Numbered from the stretch's first letter, positions 35,004 through 44,069 are shown. The stretch is 64,000 bases of DNA from Bog-473 sp963706555 (GCA_963706555.1 OY970164.1:1984001-2048000), one strand, 5' to 3'. Made by a program: numbers and translations. The notes: a model not told the origin generated them from the sequence alone.

Positions 35004-35009
35004 TATCCT
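35004..35009 (+). promoter_or_regulatory. -10 box of the SRPBCC gene, leaderless start
   Basis: TATCCT, 6 nt before GTG 35016. Confidence 0.5.
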
Positions 35010-35015
35010 CTCGCT

Positions 35016-35468
35016 GTGACGTATCCCACAGCTGAATTCCGCCCGATTGCGGCCCCGGCTCAGAGAGTGTGGTCGTTGGTGTCCGACCTTCCCCGGATGG
35101 GTGAATGGTCGCCGGAAAACGTGGGCGGCGCGTGGGCCAATGGGGCCACCGGTCCGGCCATGGGTGCCACCTTCACCGGCAAGAACAGGAACGGGTTCCG
35201 CAAGTGGACGACGACCGCCACGGTCGTGGCGTGTGAGCCGGGGCAGGTGTTCGAAATCGCCGTGTCGACCGGTCGCCTTCCCGTGGCGCGCTGGCGCTAC
35301 GAGTTCGAGCCCACGCCCGAGGGTTGCCTGGTCACCGAGTCCTGGTTGGACCAGCGCAATCTCCTCATCAAGGTGACCGGCCGGGTGCTGGGCGCGCACG
35401 ACGCAGCCCACACCAGCGAGGAGATGGCGGCGACGTTGGCCAATCTGGCGGGCGCGGCCGAAAGGTAG
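35016..35468 (+). CDS. SRPBCC (START-like) lipid/ligand-binding protein
   Basis: 150 residues forming one helix-grip domain: FRPIAAPAQRVWSLVSDLPRMGEWSPE, then a strand-rich core and the long C-terminal helix EEMAATLANLAGAA. Such polyketide-cyclase/dehydrase-like proteins bind hydrophobic ligands; many are of unknown role. The GTG start is fixed by a -10 box 6 nt upstream. The 3' end is 4 nt from the convergent PaiB-like gene. Confidence 0.85.
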   Translation: MTYPTAEFRPIAAPAQRVWSLVSDLPRMGEWSPENVGGAWANGATGPAMGATFTGKNRNGFRKWTTTATVVACEPGQVFEIAVSTGRLPVARWRYEFEPTPEGCLVTESWLDQRNLLIKVTGRVLGAHDAAHTSEEMAATLANLAGAAER

Positions 35469-35472
35469 GAGA

Positions 35473-36108
35473 TCAGTCGGGCCCGGCAGCCATTCGCCGC
35501 AGCACGTGACCGGCGGCGGCCGCATCGCCGGGTCCTTGTCGTGCATGGAGGTGATCGACCACGGCGAGGCGATGGGCCTCGTCGACGTTGCCGCCGTACT
35601 TGAACTTCGCCGAAACCTTGTCGATGGCGATGCTGATGCCCAGGATGGTGAGCACCTTGCGGGGATGGGCAACCGAGGGGTCGGCGACCGCGATCTCGGG
35701 TTGGAGATGCTGCAACTGGTGCCGCAGGACGGCGGCCACACTCCCGGGAGCGTCGCGCTCGTCGTGCACCGTCGCAATGCCGATCAGCTGTACCGCGCCG
35801 TAATACGTCGTCGGGATCCCGAGGGCGGGATCCTCGTCGCCGATCGTCTTCCACGCCGAGGGGATGAAGGCCCAGTCTCCCGCCACGCTGAGCACCACGC
35901 GGGGGTTCTCGGCCAGCGCCGCGAACAGGGGGTTCTTGCGGACAAGGTGCAGCCGGACGGTGTGCTCCTCCAGCACGAACTGCGTCGGTACGACGACGGG
36001 AACGTCGCGGTGACGACCGGCGGCGACGAGGTGGCCGAAGCTGTTGGCTTCGACGAAGGGACGCCATTCCGCCTCACCGAGGGTGGCGTCAACCGGGGCG
36101 GTGTACAT
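35473..36108 (-). CDS. PaiB-like FMN-binding protein
   Basis: 211 residues. The N-terminus MYTAPVDA, FGHLVAAGRHRDVPVVVPTQF, HLVRKNP and VLSVAGDWAFIPSAWK match the PaiB family (FMN-binding split barrel, annotated as negative transcriptional regulator). PTTYYGAVQLIG also fits. Whether it regulates transcription or is a flavin enzyme is unsettled for most members. It lies just upstream of the 3' end of the acyl-CoA ligase gene and on the same strand (15-nt gap), so it is probably co-transcribed with it. Confidence 0.85.
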   Translation of the reverse strand: MYTAPVDATLGEAEWRPFVEANSFGHLVAAGRHRDVPVVVPTQFVLEEHTVRLHLVRKNPLFAALAENPRVVLSVAGDWAFIPSAWKTIGDEDPALGIPTTYYGAVQLIGIATVHDERDAPGSVAAVLRHQLQHLQPEIAVADPSVAHPRKVLTILGISIAIDKVSAKFKYGGNVDEAHRLAVVDHLHARQGPGDAAAAGHVLRRMAAGPD

Positions 36109-36123
36109 CCCAAAAGTGTGGCA

Positions 36124-37764
36124 TCAGGTCGCGGGCTCGAGTTCCTCGATCGATTCGGCCCGATGGCGGTTGTAGTCGACCTTGCCATTCGGAGCGCGGC
36201 CGATGGTGTCGACCACACGCACGCGGCGAGGGGCCTTGTAGCTGGCGAGCCGCTCTTTGACGTGATTGATGATGTCGACCTCAGCGGGCGGCGGCGGCGC
36301 AGCGCCATCGGGGTCCATGCCCGCCAGCTCGATCACACCCACGATCTGCTCCCCGTACACGGGGTGCGGGATGCCGACCACGACTGCGTCGCGCACTGAC
36401 TCGTGGGTCTTGAGCACCTCCTCCACCTCTTCGGGGAAGATCTTCTCGCCGCCCGAGTTGATACACACCGAGCCGCGTCCGAGGAGACGGATCGTCCCGT
36501 CTGTGTCGACTTGCGCGAAGTCCCCGGGAATGGAGTACCGCTCCCCGTCGACCACCCTGAACGTACGTGCGGATTTCTCGTCGTCCTTGTAATAGCCCAG
36601 CGGATTGCGGCCGCCGAGCGCCAGGACGCCGATCTCGTCTGATCCGGGCGTGACCTGCCCGCCGTCCTCTTTGAGCACCTTGACGTCCGGGGCCAGCGTG
36701 AACGTCGCCGTGGCCGCGGCATTACCCGCGCCCGAGATCGACATGCCCATCCCGACCGCCTCCGACGAGCTGAAGGCGTCCACCAGGAGCATGCCGGGGT
36801 GGTGTGCCAGCAGGCTCTGCTTGATCGACTCGCTCCACATCGCACCGGACGAGACCATCATGACGAGCGAGCTCAGGTCCCAGTGACCGGGTTGCTCATC
36901 GAGCGCGGCCAGGAGTGGTCGTGCAAAGGGGTCGCCGACGATGATGACGCCGTTCACCTTTTGGCGTTCCACCGTATCGAGCAGCTCGACCGGGTCGTAC
37001 TTGCGGCTCTCGAGGAGCACGATCTGTCCGCCCTCGGCCAGCGCGGTGTTGGCGGTGAACCACCCCGTTCCGTGCATGAGCGGGCATGCCGGCATGAGGG
37101 TGAGAGCGCTCGGCGTTGCCAGGATCGATTGGCGCACCGCCTCGATCCCTCCGTCGAGTGGGTATTTGCGGACGCCGCCGGCGATGAGGCGGGCGAAGAC
37201 GTCGTCTTGGCGCCACATGACACCCTTGGGCATGCCCGTGGTCCCGCCGGTGTAGATCATGATGAGGTCGTCGCCGCTGCGGCCCCACGGGGCGACGGTG
37301 CGGGTCGGGGCTGCCGCTGCAGCGTCGTCGTACGGGGTGGCCCAGTCGGGGCAGGGACCCGAATTGTCGTCGACCCAGAGCCAACCCCGCACGCCGGGCA
37401 CGCGGCCGCGAATGCGTTCGATGCGTTCGGTGAACAGACCGTGGAACACCACTGCGACGGCGTCGGCATTGGTCCAGAGGTAACTGAGCTCGTCGTCGCC
37501 GTAGCGGTAGTTAGTGTTGACCGGCACCAGTCCGACCTTCATCGTGGCAAAGGCAGCCTGGAGGTACTCGGGGCAGTTGAAGAGGTAAATGGCAACCTTG
37601 TCCTGTTGCACCACGCCGAGGTCCAAGAGGTACCGGGCGACCCCGTCCGCGCCCTGGTCGAATGCGCGCCAGCTCACCAGGCGGTCGCCCTGAACGACGG
37701 CCGGGGCCTCAGGCTGCATATCCGCCACGGTCTCCCACACATCCCCGTAGTTCCAGTTCGTCAT
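36124..37764 (-). CDS. Acyl-CoA synthetase/ligase (AMP-forming)
   Basis: 546 residues, ANL superfamily. The P-loop is IYTGGTTGMPKGVMW, a substrate-pocket region DAFSSSEAVGMG follows, the hinge is GDFAQVDTDGTIRLLGRGS, and the C-terminal catalytic Lys motif is APNGKVDYN. It activates a carboxylic acid to acyl-adenylate and then acyl-CoA in the cytosol. The sequence resembles the steroid/long-chain FadD17/19 type rather than acetate synthetases; substrate is inference. The start is ATG 37764 with GGAAAG upstream; an extra 39-codon extension is Arg-rich and unlikely. Confidence 0.93.
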   Translation of the reverse strand: MTNWNYGDVWETVADMQPEAPAVVQGDRLVSWRAFDQGADGVARYLLDLGVVQQDKVAIYLFNCPEYLQAAFATMKVGLVPVNTNYRYGDDELSYLWTNADAVAVVFHGLFTERIERIRGRVPGVRGWLWVDDNSGPCPDWATPYDDAAAAAPTRTVAPWGRSGDDLIMIYTGGTTGMPKGVMWRQDDVFARLIAGGVRKYPLDGGIEAVRQSILATPSALTLMPACPLMHGTGWFTANTALAEGGQIVLLESRKYDPVELLDTVERQKVNGVIIVGDPFARPLLAALDEQPGHWDLSSLVMMVSSGAMWSESIKQSLLAHHPGMLLVDAFSSSEAVGMGMSISGAGNAAATATFTLAPDVKVLKEDGGQVTPGSDEIGVLALGGRNPLGYYKDDEKSARTFRVVDGERYSIPGDFAQVDTDGTIRLLGRGSVCINSGGEKIFPEEVEEVLKTHESVRDAVVVGIPHPVYGEQIVGVIELAGMDPDGAAPPPPAEVDIINHVKERLASYKAPRRVRVVDTIGRAPNGKVDYNRHRAESIEELEPAT

Positions 37765-38140
37765 TTCGACTTTCCGTTCCCCTCTCCGTTCGTGCGCTTC
37801 GGCCAGTGCGGACGCGCTCTGGTGCATTCGCTCTCGTGAGGCAGGCCCCCGCCTTCCTCGCCGCCCCGCTGTCCCGCTCATCCCGCCACGGCGGACGGCA
37901 CCGGGCAGCCTACGCTTCTCGAAGTGGACCTAGGGCTATCCGGAGAAGATGGTCCCCGCCGGATCCGGGTCCGGGTGCGCTCGGCGCGAGACCTGTGCCA
38001 GCCGGGATCCGCACTCGCCGAGGTGGCCATCCAAGGGGAGTTGCGGGTGCGGGCGCTGCCCTGCACGTTTGGGACATTCTCATGATTCTCCAAGATACTT
38101 GTGACCAGCCGTACAGAAACCTGAGGCAGGATGTTCGTAC
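37765..38140. other. Divergent intergenic region, no gene seen
   Basis: 376 nt between the acyl-CoA ligase and the acyltransferase starts. Open frames here are short and Arg/Pro-rich with no homology-like features. The right half becomes AT-richer (38085-38130), which is where the acyltransferase promoter should lie; no convincing -35/-10 pair was found. GAGGCAGGA before 38141 is a likely ribosome binding site. Confidence 0.6.
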
Positions 38141-39691
38141 ATGGCCGCACAATTGACTGAGCCGAAGCTCCTGCCGGCTGACGCTCTCGGTGGCCTCGCC
38201 CCCGGCCCCGGTTTCGGGTCCGGCCGCCGTCGGGGAACCAGCCTCCGGGCCGGTGCGGGCTCGGGCGCGGGTTCGGGTTCGGGTTCGGGTTCGGCAGATG
38301 CCGGTTACCTCACCATGTTCGACCTCTTCCGGGTCGTGGCCTGTGCCTGCGTCTTGGGGCAGCACTCCCTCCTCTGGGCGGACATGTCGAACAACGTCGT
38401 GGGAACTGCGTTCATCACGATGCTCCACTTCACCCGCAACTCCTTCTTCTTCCTCTCCGGGCTGGTCGTCTGTTACGCCCAGATAACCCGCCCGCGCACC
38501 GTCTGGGGATTCTGGGTCCGCAGGTATGTGCAGATCGGCATCCCGTATCTCGCATGGACGGGCATCTATCTGCTGTTCACCATCCTGCGGCCGGGTGGCA
38601 CGTGGGGTCAGTGGGGAACGTATCTCTGGAGCGATCTGCGGCTCGGCTATTACCAGCTGTACGTCATAGTCGTGCTCTTCCAGTTCTACTTGGTCTTCCC
38701 GTTCCTCTTGAAGTTGCTGAAGTCGACGTCCACGCGCCAGCACGTGCTGATCATGTCGATCAGCGTCGCCATAGCCCTCTTCATCGGTACCGATCTTCAC
38801 TACCATCCGTCGATCGGTGTGATCGGCCACTACGTCCACGACATCGGAGCGAAGTGGGTGTGGTCCCGCAACCTGATCAGTTACCAGATGTACTTCATTG
38901 CCGGCATGGTGGTGGCGTACCATTTCGAAGCGGTGTTCAATTTTGTGCGGCGGTGGTCCCGATGGATCCTGGTCGGCGTCGCAATCGTGGGCGCGGGGAC
39001 CGCACTCTGGTACGCGGTCGTCATTGCACTGGGCGCAACGACCGGGTCGGCTTCGGACATCTACGAGCCGATCGCGGTGGCGTGGTCCCTCGCGACGATC
39101 GCCGGACTGTTCGCACTGAGCGTGCAATGGAGGGAGAGGCAGTCCGACGCCGTCGGCGGCACCGACGCGGCGGGGACCAACGGGGCCAACGGGGCCAACG
39201 GGGCCAACGGGGCAGATGGTTCTGCGGCGGCCATCGGGGGAGCCGCATCGACAGAGTCCGCGATCGTCCCCTCTATCTCGCCGGCGCAACGTGGCGCACG
39301 TTCCCACGTCGGGATCGGCCGGCTGCGTCCTCCATCGATCACCTTCTTGGCGGGACTCACTGGCGGCTTCTATCTGTGCCACGTCCTCTTCATCAACATG
39401 GTCCGCGCCGCCCTCTATTCGAATTTCGTCGGCGGGGCGCACCTTCCCTGGCCGATCAGGTCGGCGATCTTCTATGTCGGGACGGCCGTTGTGGCCGCGA
39501 CGTTCGTGGCTTGTATCTTGCGCACGCCACTGCGGTGGGTACTGGGTGGCCCGGTGCGATCGGAACAACGGGTCCGGGACAACGAGGAGTACGCGGCCTT
39601 GCGGGCAGCTCGTGTAGCCAGCAACGGGCACTCAGCGGGCGAGGCGGTCGCGGGGCCGCCCGCCGGCGGGCAAGGGGTCCTGGCGCCGTAA
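38141..39691 (+). CDS. Acyltransferase-3 family membrane protein
   Basis: 516 residues. An N-terminal Gly/Ser-rich tail (residues 22-52, made by a TCGGGT-type microsatellite) precedes about ten membrane helices. FDLFRVVACACVLGQHSLLW has the family's catalytic His; LHFTRNSFFFLSGLVV and the Arg-rich WVRRYVQIGIPYL follow. Such enzymes O-acylate exported polysaccharides, lipids or antibiotics. A cytoplasmic loop (about 330-400) carries an NGA repeat coded by four 9-bp units. Target unknown, but the envelope glycan genes of this window are candidates. Confidence 0.87.
   Translation: MAAQLTEPKLLPADALGGLAPGPGFGSGRRRGTSLRAGAGSGAGSGSGSGSADAGYLTMFDLFRVVACACVLGQHSLLWADMSNNVVGTAFITMLHFTRNSFFFLSGLVVCYAQITRPRTVWGFWVRRYVQIGIPYLAWTGIYLLFTILRPGGTWGQWGTYLWSDLRLGYYQLYVIVVLFQFYLVFPFLLKLLKSTSTRQHVLIMSISVAIALFIGTDLHYHPSIGVIGHYVHDIGAKWVWSRNLISYQMYFIAGMVVAYHFEAVFNFVRRWSRWILVGVAIVGAGTALWYAVVIALGATTGSASDIYEPIAVAWSLATIAGLFALSVQWRERQSDAVGGTDAAGTNGANGANGANGADGSAAAIGGAASTESAIVPSISPAQRGARSHVGIGRLRPPSITFLAGLTGGFYLCHVLFINMVRAALYSNFVGGAHLPWPIRSAIFYVGTAVVAATFVACILRTPLRWVLGGPVRSEQRVRDNEEYAALRAARVASNGHSAGEAVAGPPAGGQGVLAP
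39175..39213 (+). repeat. 9-bp microsatellite in the acyltransferase gene
   Basis: GGGGCCAAC in three perfect copies, flanked by a variant copy on each side, coding for Asn-Gly-Ala repeats in a loop between membrane helices. Length changes would keep the frame. Confidence 0.9.
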
Positions 39692-39694
39692 CGG

Positions 39695-40171
39695 TTAGAT
39701 CTTCAGGGGTCCCGCGTCCCCGAATCCCTGACGAACGCCCTGACCGGCCCGGGCGACGAGCTTCTCGGGTTCGTAGAGCATGAGGTAGGCATTGATGGCG
39801 TGATCCCGCGAGCGGTTCTTGAAGACTGACGCCAGGATCGCCGGATCGTCCGACTCGTCCTCGTGAACGAACACCTCCAAAATCGGAGTGTTCGTCATCA
39901 ACTGTGCCGTCATGATCCCGGTCGAAGCTTCGTGCGCACACACTTTGTCGACCGCCTCCTTGCCCGGCATGCCCAGCGCCACGATGATGCGACAGCCTTC
40001 TTCTTCGATGAGCTTCTTGGCGGCCACCGCCAGATCCTTGAAGCCCGGAACGGTGCGTCGAATCGTCGTGAAGCGGGTGCCGTAGCCCGGACACTGCTTC
40101 AAGGCATCGAGAGCTTCCCCTCCCATGTCATAGCGGGCGAACATGGTGTCAACCACGCCGATCAGGTCCAT
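39695..40171 (-). CDS. ribC: Riboflavin synthase, archaeal type
   Basis: 158 residues. The motifs GVVDTMFARYDMGGEALD, RRTVPGFKDLAVAAKKLIEE, ALGMPGKEAVDKVCAHEAS, MTAQLMTNTPILEVFVHEDE and RDHAINAYLMLYEPE match the archaeal pentameric riboflavin synthase, which is related to lumazine synthase and not to the bacterial trimeric RibE. It dismutates two 6,7-dimethyl-8-ribityllumazine to riboflavin. Close similarity to methanogen proteins is from memory of motif patterns. It lies downstream of an SDR gene on the same strand, with a 252-nt leader between. No other rib gene is in the window. Confidence 0.92.
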   Translation of the reverse strand: MDLIGVVDTMFARYDMGGEALDALKQCPGYGTRFTTIRRTVPGFKDLAVAAKKLIEEEGCRIIVALGMPGKEAVDKVCAHEASTGIMTAQLMTNTPILEVFVHEDESDDPAILASVFKNRSRDHAINAYLMLYEPEKLVARAGQGVRQGFGDAGPLKI

Positions 40172-40423
40172 ACCTCATTCTCGCGCAGTGATCCCGCGGC
40201 TGGAACAGCCGACGGCCGACCCCGGAACGGCGCCCAACGCCGGCGCCCAACCGCCTGCGCCGGACCACGACGCCCTCTCTGCGCGTCCTCGGATGGAGGA
40301 GGGTGTAATGCTGAGCAGCGGTCAGGGGATGCCCTGGGCCTTTGCGGTTGGTCCGTCGTGTGGGCCAGTTCGGTACCTCCGAGACCGTCGGCTCGCATCG
40401 TGCCGCCGGTGCACCCTGCCTCT

Positions 40424-41197
40424 TCAGCGCGCGGTGTAGCCGCCGTCCACCCCGAACCAGGCGCCGGTGCAGAAGCTGGCTGCCTCCGACGCGAGGAACG
40501 CCACCATTTCGGCCACTTCCCATGCCTCCCCGAGCCGCTGGATCGAGGCCAGTGATGCAACGTAGTCCTTCGCCTGGTCCCCGCCCCCGCGGGCAAACGC
40601 CGCCTGTGACATGGGCGTGTCCATGTTGCCCGGACCGATGCAGTTGATCCGGATGCCCTGACCGCCGTAGGCCAGCGCGGCGGAACGCGTGAGGCCGAGA
40701 ACCCCATGTTTCGAGCTCGTATACGCCGCCGCTCCGGCGATCCCGGTGACCGAATGGATGGAGCCGATGTTGATGATGGACCCGCGCCCGCCTGCGAGCA
40801 TGGGCGGAATTTCAGCTTTCATGCAGTAAAAGACGCCGTCGAGGTTGATCGAGAGAATGCGCCGCCAGTGCTCGACCGTCGTGTCGATGAACGGGATCCC
40901 CTCGCCATCGACCACGCCGGCAGAGTTCACTGCGACGTCGAGTCCCCCGAATCGTTCCAACGCGGCCGCGACCATGGCTTCGCATTCGTCAGGCTGGGTG
41001 ACGTCCATGTGGAAAGGCGCCGCGGCGTCACCGATGTCTTTGGCCACGGTGATCGCCAATTCCTCGTTGCGGTCGGCGATGAGGACCTTCGCGCCACGTT
41101 CGGCCATGAGGCGTGCCGAGGACTCGCCCATGCCCGACGCGCCACCTGTGACGATGGCGACCTGGCCCGAGAGGTCCAATCTTCCTAAGGCTGTCAT
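40424..41197 (-). CDS. Short-chain dehydrogenase/reductase
   Basis: 257 residues, classical SDR. The cofactor motif is TGGASGMGE (17-25), NSAG lies at 91-94, and the catalytic triad is Ser146, Tyr159 and Lys163 (AAYTSSKHG). Asp42 (LIADRNEE) after strand two favours NAD(H). Substrate unknown. GGAAGGGGGG upstream is the ribosome binding site, and TATCCT at 41222-41227 is a plausible -10 box. Confidence 0.92.
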   Translation of the reverse strand: MTALGRLDLSGQVAIVTGGASGMGESSARLMAERGAKVLIADRNEELAITVAKDIGDAAAPFHMDVTQPDECEAMVAAALERFGGLDVAVNSAGVVDGEGIPFIDTTVEHWRRILSINLDGVFYCMKAEIPPMLAGGRGSIINIGSIHSVTGIAGAAAYTSSKHGVLGLTRSAALAYGGQGIRINCIGPGNMDTPMSQAAFARGGGDQAKDYVASLASIQRLGEAWEVAEMVAFLASEAASFCTGAWFGVDGGYTAR

Positions 41198-41326
41198 GCG
41201 TGCCCCCCTTCCGGCGTCGCGAGGATAGGGCAGAGAGGCTTGTCGTGTCCGCCCGAGCCCCGCTGAGCCCGCCGTCTTCTGCCCGACGCCGTGGCCCGAC
41301 GCCGATGTGCCTCGACGAGGCCTCTT

Positions 41327-41521
41327 TCATGAGGCCGAATGGAATGGAGCGTGGTCACGGCATCGGGCAACCCACCCGGTTGGAATCACGCTGACCGTCA
41401 TGCGGCGCCCGCACTCGGGGCAGAACCTCGGCGGGTCGAGAGCGCGATCGCACCCGGCGCATGCGGAGGTCGGTTGGCCGCAACCCGTGCAGAAGGAGGC
41501 GGCGGCTGGGGCATCGCCCAT
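41327..41521 (-). CDS. bsaP: Biotin synthase auxiliary protein BsaP
   Basis: 64 residues with seven cysteines: CTGC (11-14), CAGC (21-24), CPEC (34-37) and Cys54, plus His57. The end TPP/PPRFCPECGRRM and PTGWVARCRDH match the small iron-sulfur proteins next to bioB in mycobacteria (BsaP), needed there for biotin synthase turnover, probably by helping to rebuild its auxiliary cluster. It starts 3 nt after the stop of bioB, so the two are one operon. The alternative is a generic zinc ribbon; the position next to bioB makes that unlikely. Confidence 0.88.
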   Translation of the reverse strand: MGDAPAAASFCTGCGQPTSACAGCDRALDPPRFCPECGRRMTVSVIPTGWVARCRDHAPFHSAS

Positions 41522-41524
41522 CGT

Positions 41525-42631
41525 TCAGATGGCGGCCGTGAGCGCCCCGATAGGCATCCGCAGATCGGCCAGCATCTGGAAATCCTCGTCGGAGGACCGC
41601 CCGAGGGTGGTCAGATAGTTGCCGACGATGAGGGCGTTGATGCCCGCCGTCATCCCGATGGCCTGAAGGTCCCGCAGAGTGACCTCGCGGCCGCCGGCAT
41701 AGCGGAGGATCACCGAGGGAAGGGCGAGACGGAAGAGGGCGATCCAACGGACGGCCTCCCATGCGTCCACAACCGGACGGTCGCCGAGGGGTGTGCCGGG
41801 ACGGGGATTCAGAAAGTTGAGGGGGACTTCGGTCGGATCGAGCTCTTGGAGTTGTATGAGAAGCTCGATCCGTTGTGCCTGGCTCTCTCCCATGCCGATG
41901 AGGGCGCCGCAGCAGAGCTCCATGCCGTGCTCTCGGACGAGTCGGCAGGTGGCAGCCCGTTCGTCCCACGAATGGGTCGTGACGACGGCCGGGAAATAGG
42001 AGCGTGACGTCTCGACATTGTGGTTGTACCGGTGGACGCCACCTTCAGCGAGGCGCTTCGCTTGCTCTTGCGTCAGGACGCCGGCACTCACCGCCACATT
42101 GAGCCCGGTCTCCTCCGCCACGAGCGGCACCAGCTCCAAGAGGCGCTGCATGATGCGCTCGTCGGGTCCACGCACGGCCAACACGATGCAGAACTCCGAG
42201 GCTCCGAGCGCTGCGGTCTCGCGGGCAGCCTCAAGCACGTCCTCGGTCTTCAGGAATGGCGTGGCCTTCACGGGAGTGTCGAACCGTGACGATTGGGAGC
42301 AGAAATGGCAGTCCTCCGGGCATCCCCCGGTCTTCGCCGAGAGGATCCCTTCGATCTCCACCTCGGGCCCGCACCAGGCGAGCCGCACCTGGTGGGCCAG
42401 GGAGGCAAGCGCCATGACCGCGCCGTCGGGCAGTGCGGCCAGCGCAGTGAGCTCCTCAGCCGTCAAGAGACGACGATCGTCCAGCAGGGCCTGCTCGGCG
42501 GCCGCGATAACTCCTCGTTCGGCCGCGCTCAGAGGAGCTTGGGGCGGGGCGGAGGCAGACGGGGCCCGGTCAGACGGGGCTGGGACAGCTGCGGATCTTT
42601 GGCGGAGGGTCAGAGGGACGGGGGTGGGCAC
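41525..42631 (-). CDS. bioB: Biotin synthase BioB
   Basis: 368 residues, radical-SAM. The 4Fe-4S motif CPEDCHFC is at 104-111. AVSAGVLTQEQAKRLAEGGVHRYNHNVETS and the late NALIVGNYLTT are hallmarks. It inserts sulfur into dethiobiotin. A Pro/Ala/Ser-rich N-terminal extension of about 35 residues precedes the helical domain. The start is GTG 42631 with TACCGT 6 nt upstream, so the message is probably leaderless. BsaP follows directly. Confidence 0.96.
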   Translation of the reverse strand: MPTPVPLTLRQRSAAVPAPSDRAPSASAPPQAPLSAAERGVIAAAEQALLDDRRLLTAEELTALAALPDGAVMALASLAHQVRLAWCGPEVEIEGILSAKTGGCPEDCHFCSQSSRFDTPVKATPFLKTEDVLEAARETAALGASEFCIVLAVRGPDERIMQRLLELVPLVAEETGLNVAVSAGVLTQEQAKRLAEGGVHRYNHNVETSRSYFPAVVTTHSWDERAATCRLVREHGMELCCGALIGMGESQAQRIELLIQLQELDPTEVPLNFLNPRPGTPLGDRPVVDAWEAVRWIALFRLALPSVILRYAGGREVTLRDLQAIGMTAGINALIVGNYLTTLGRSSDEDFQMLADLRMPIGALTAAI

Positions 42632-42637
42632 GGCAAC

Positions 42638-42643
42638 ACGGTA
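42638..42643 (-). promoter_or_regulatory. -10 box of bioB-bsaP, leaderless start
   Basis: TACCGT on the minus strand, 6 nt before GTG 42631. No palindromic BioQ- or BirA-like operator was recognised in the 136-nt divergent spacer. Confidence 0.5.
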
Positions 42644-42767
42644 GTGGCATGGTGCTGCCCGCCGGTAGCTGGCAGATGGCCTGCTGGCGACGGAGTGCTA
42701 AACCGGAGCTTCCCGGACTGGCACCCACCAACCGCGACCGACCGACAACATCACGAAAGAAGAATCG

Positions 42768-44069
42768 ATGGCCTGGGACTTTTCGACGGAGCCCGAATTC
42801 GAGGAGAAGCTCGAGTGGATGCGCACCTTCGTGCGCCAGGAGGTCTTCCCACTCGAGACCCTCTCGCTCACGTACGACCAGGTCCGCGTGGTCATTCGAC
42901 CCCTTCAGGAGCAGGTCAAGGACCAGGGCCTCTGGGCCGCCCACCTGTCGCCTGACCTCGGCGGCATGGGATTCGGGCAGGTCCGTCTGGGACTCATGCA
43001 CGAGATCCTCGGGCAGTCCCCCCTCGCCCCCGTGGTCTTCGGCAACAACGCGCCCGATTCGGGCAATGCCGAGCTTCTCGCTGTCGGGATCGAGACCACC
43101 GGGAACGACGAGCAGCGACGCCGCTGGCTCCAGCCGTTGCTGAACGGCGATCTCCGCAGCGCCTTTTCCATGACGGAGCCCAACACGGCCGGTTCCGATC
43201 CGACCTTGCTCACGACGTCGGCTGTCCGTGACGGCGACGAGTACGTCCTCAACGGTCACAAGTGGTTCACCACCAATGGTTCGGTGGCGGACTTCCTCAT
43301 CGTCATGGCCGTCACCAACCCCGATGTCCACCCGTACCAAGGGTCATCGATGCTCATCGTCCCGGTGGAGTCCGAGGGCGTGGACATCGTGCGAGACGTC
43401 GCCACGATGGAAGATCCCGACACGCCGTACGGCCGGTTCGGCAACCACGCGGAGATCATCTACCGAGATGTGCGCATTCCCGTCGACAACCTCGTCGGCC
43501 GCGAGGGCGACGGGTTCCAACTGGCGCAGAAGCGACTCGGGCCTGGCCGCATCCATCACTGCATGCGATGGCTGGGCCAATCGCGCCGGGCGTTCGACAT
43601 GCTCTGCGAGCGGGCCGTTTCCCGCTATGCCCACGGGTCGGTGCTGGCCGAGAAGCAGACGATCCAGAACTGGGTGGCCGATTCATTGGCCGAGATGCAG
43701 GCCGCCAGGCTCATGACGCTCCACGCGGCCTGGAAGATGGACCAGGAAGGTCAGGCGGCCGCCCGGGTGGAGATCGCGATGATCAAGTACTACGGAGCCG
43801 CCGTGCTCTACAACGTCATCGATCGGGCGCTCCAGGTGCATGGCTCACTCGGGTATTCCTCCGACCTGCCGCTGGAGTCGATGTACCGGGCGGCGCGGGC
43901 CGCCCGCCTCTACGACGGGCCCGACGAGGTGCACCGCCAGACCGTGGCGCGGCGTGTCCTCAAGGGCTACACGCCCACCGAGGTGCCGACCGAGCACATT
44001 CCGACCCGACGGATTGAGGCGCAGCGCCAATTCGCCGACTTGCTCGAATCGCTGACCATCGACACCTGA
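42768..44069 (+). CDS. Acyl-CoA dehydrogenase
   Basis: 433 residues. It has the motifs FSMTEPNTAGSDPT, NGHKWFTTNGSVADF, GPGRIHHCMRWLGQ, and VHGSLGYSSDLPLESMYR before a DGPDEVHRQTVARR end. It is the full ACAD with an intact TEPxxAGSD FAD/substrate site and resembles ACAD10/11-like enzymes or FadE types acting on long chains. It is divergent from bioB. Its last codons and stop lie inside the first unit of a 14-bp repeat. Confidence 0.94.
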   Translation: MAWDFSTEPEFEEKLEWMRTFVRQEVFPLETLSLTYDQVRVVIRPLQEQVKDQGLWAAHLSPDLGGMGFGQVRLGLMHEILGQSPLAPVVFGNNAPDSGNAELLAVGIETTGNDEQRRRWLQPLLNGDLRSAFSMTEPNTAGSDPTLLTTSAVRDGDEYVLNGHKWFTTNGSVADFLIVMAVTNPDVHPYQGSSMLIVPVESEGVDIVRDVATMEDPDTPYGRFGNHAEIIYRDVRIPVDNLVGREGDGFQLAQKRLGPGRIHHCMRWLGQSRRAFDMLCERAVSRYAHGSVLAEKQTIQNWVADSLAEMQAARLMTLHAAWKMDQEGQAAARVEIAMIKYYGAAVLYNVIDRALQVHGSLGYSSDLPLESMYRAARAARLYDGPDEVHRQTVARRVLKGYTPTEVPTEHIPTRRIEAQRQFADLLESLTIDT

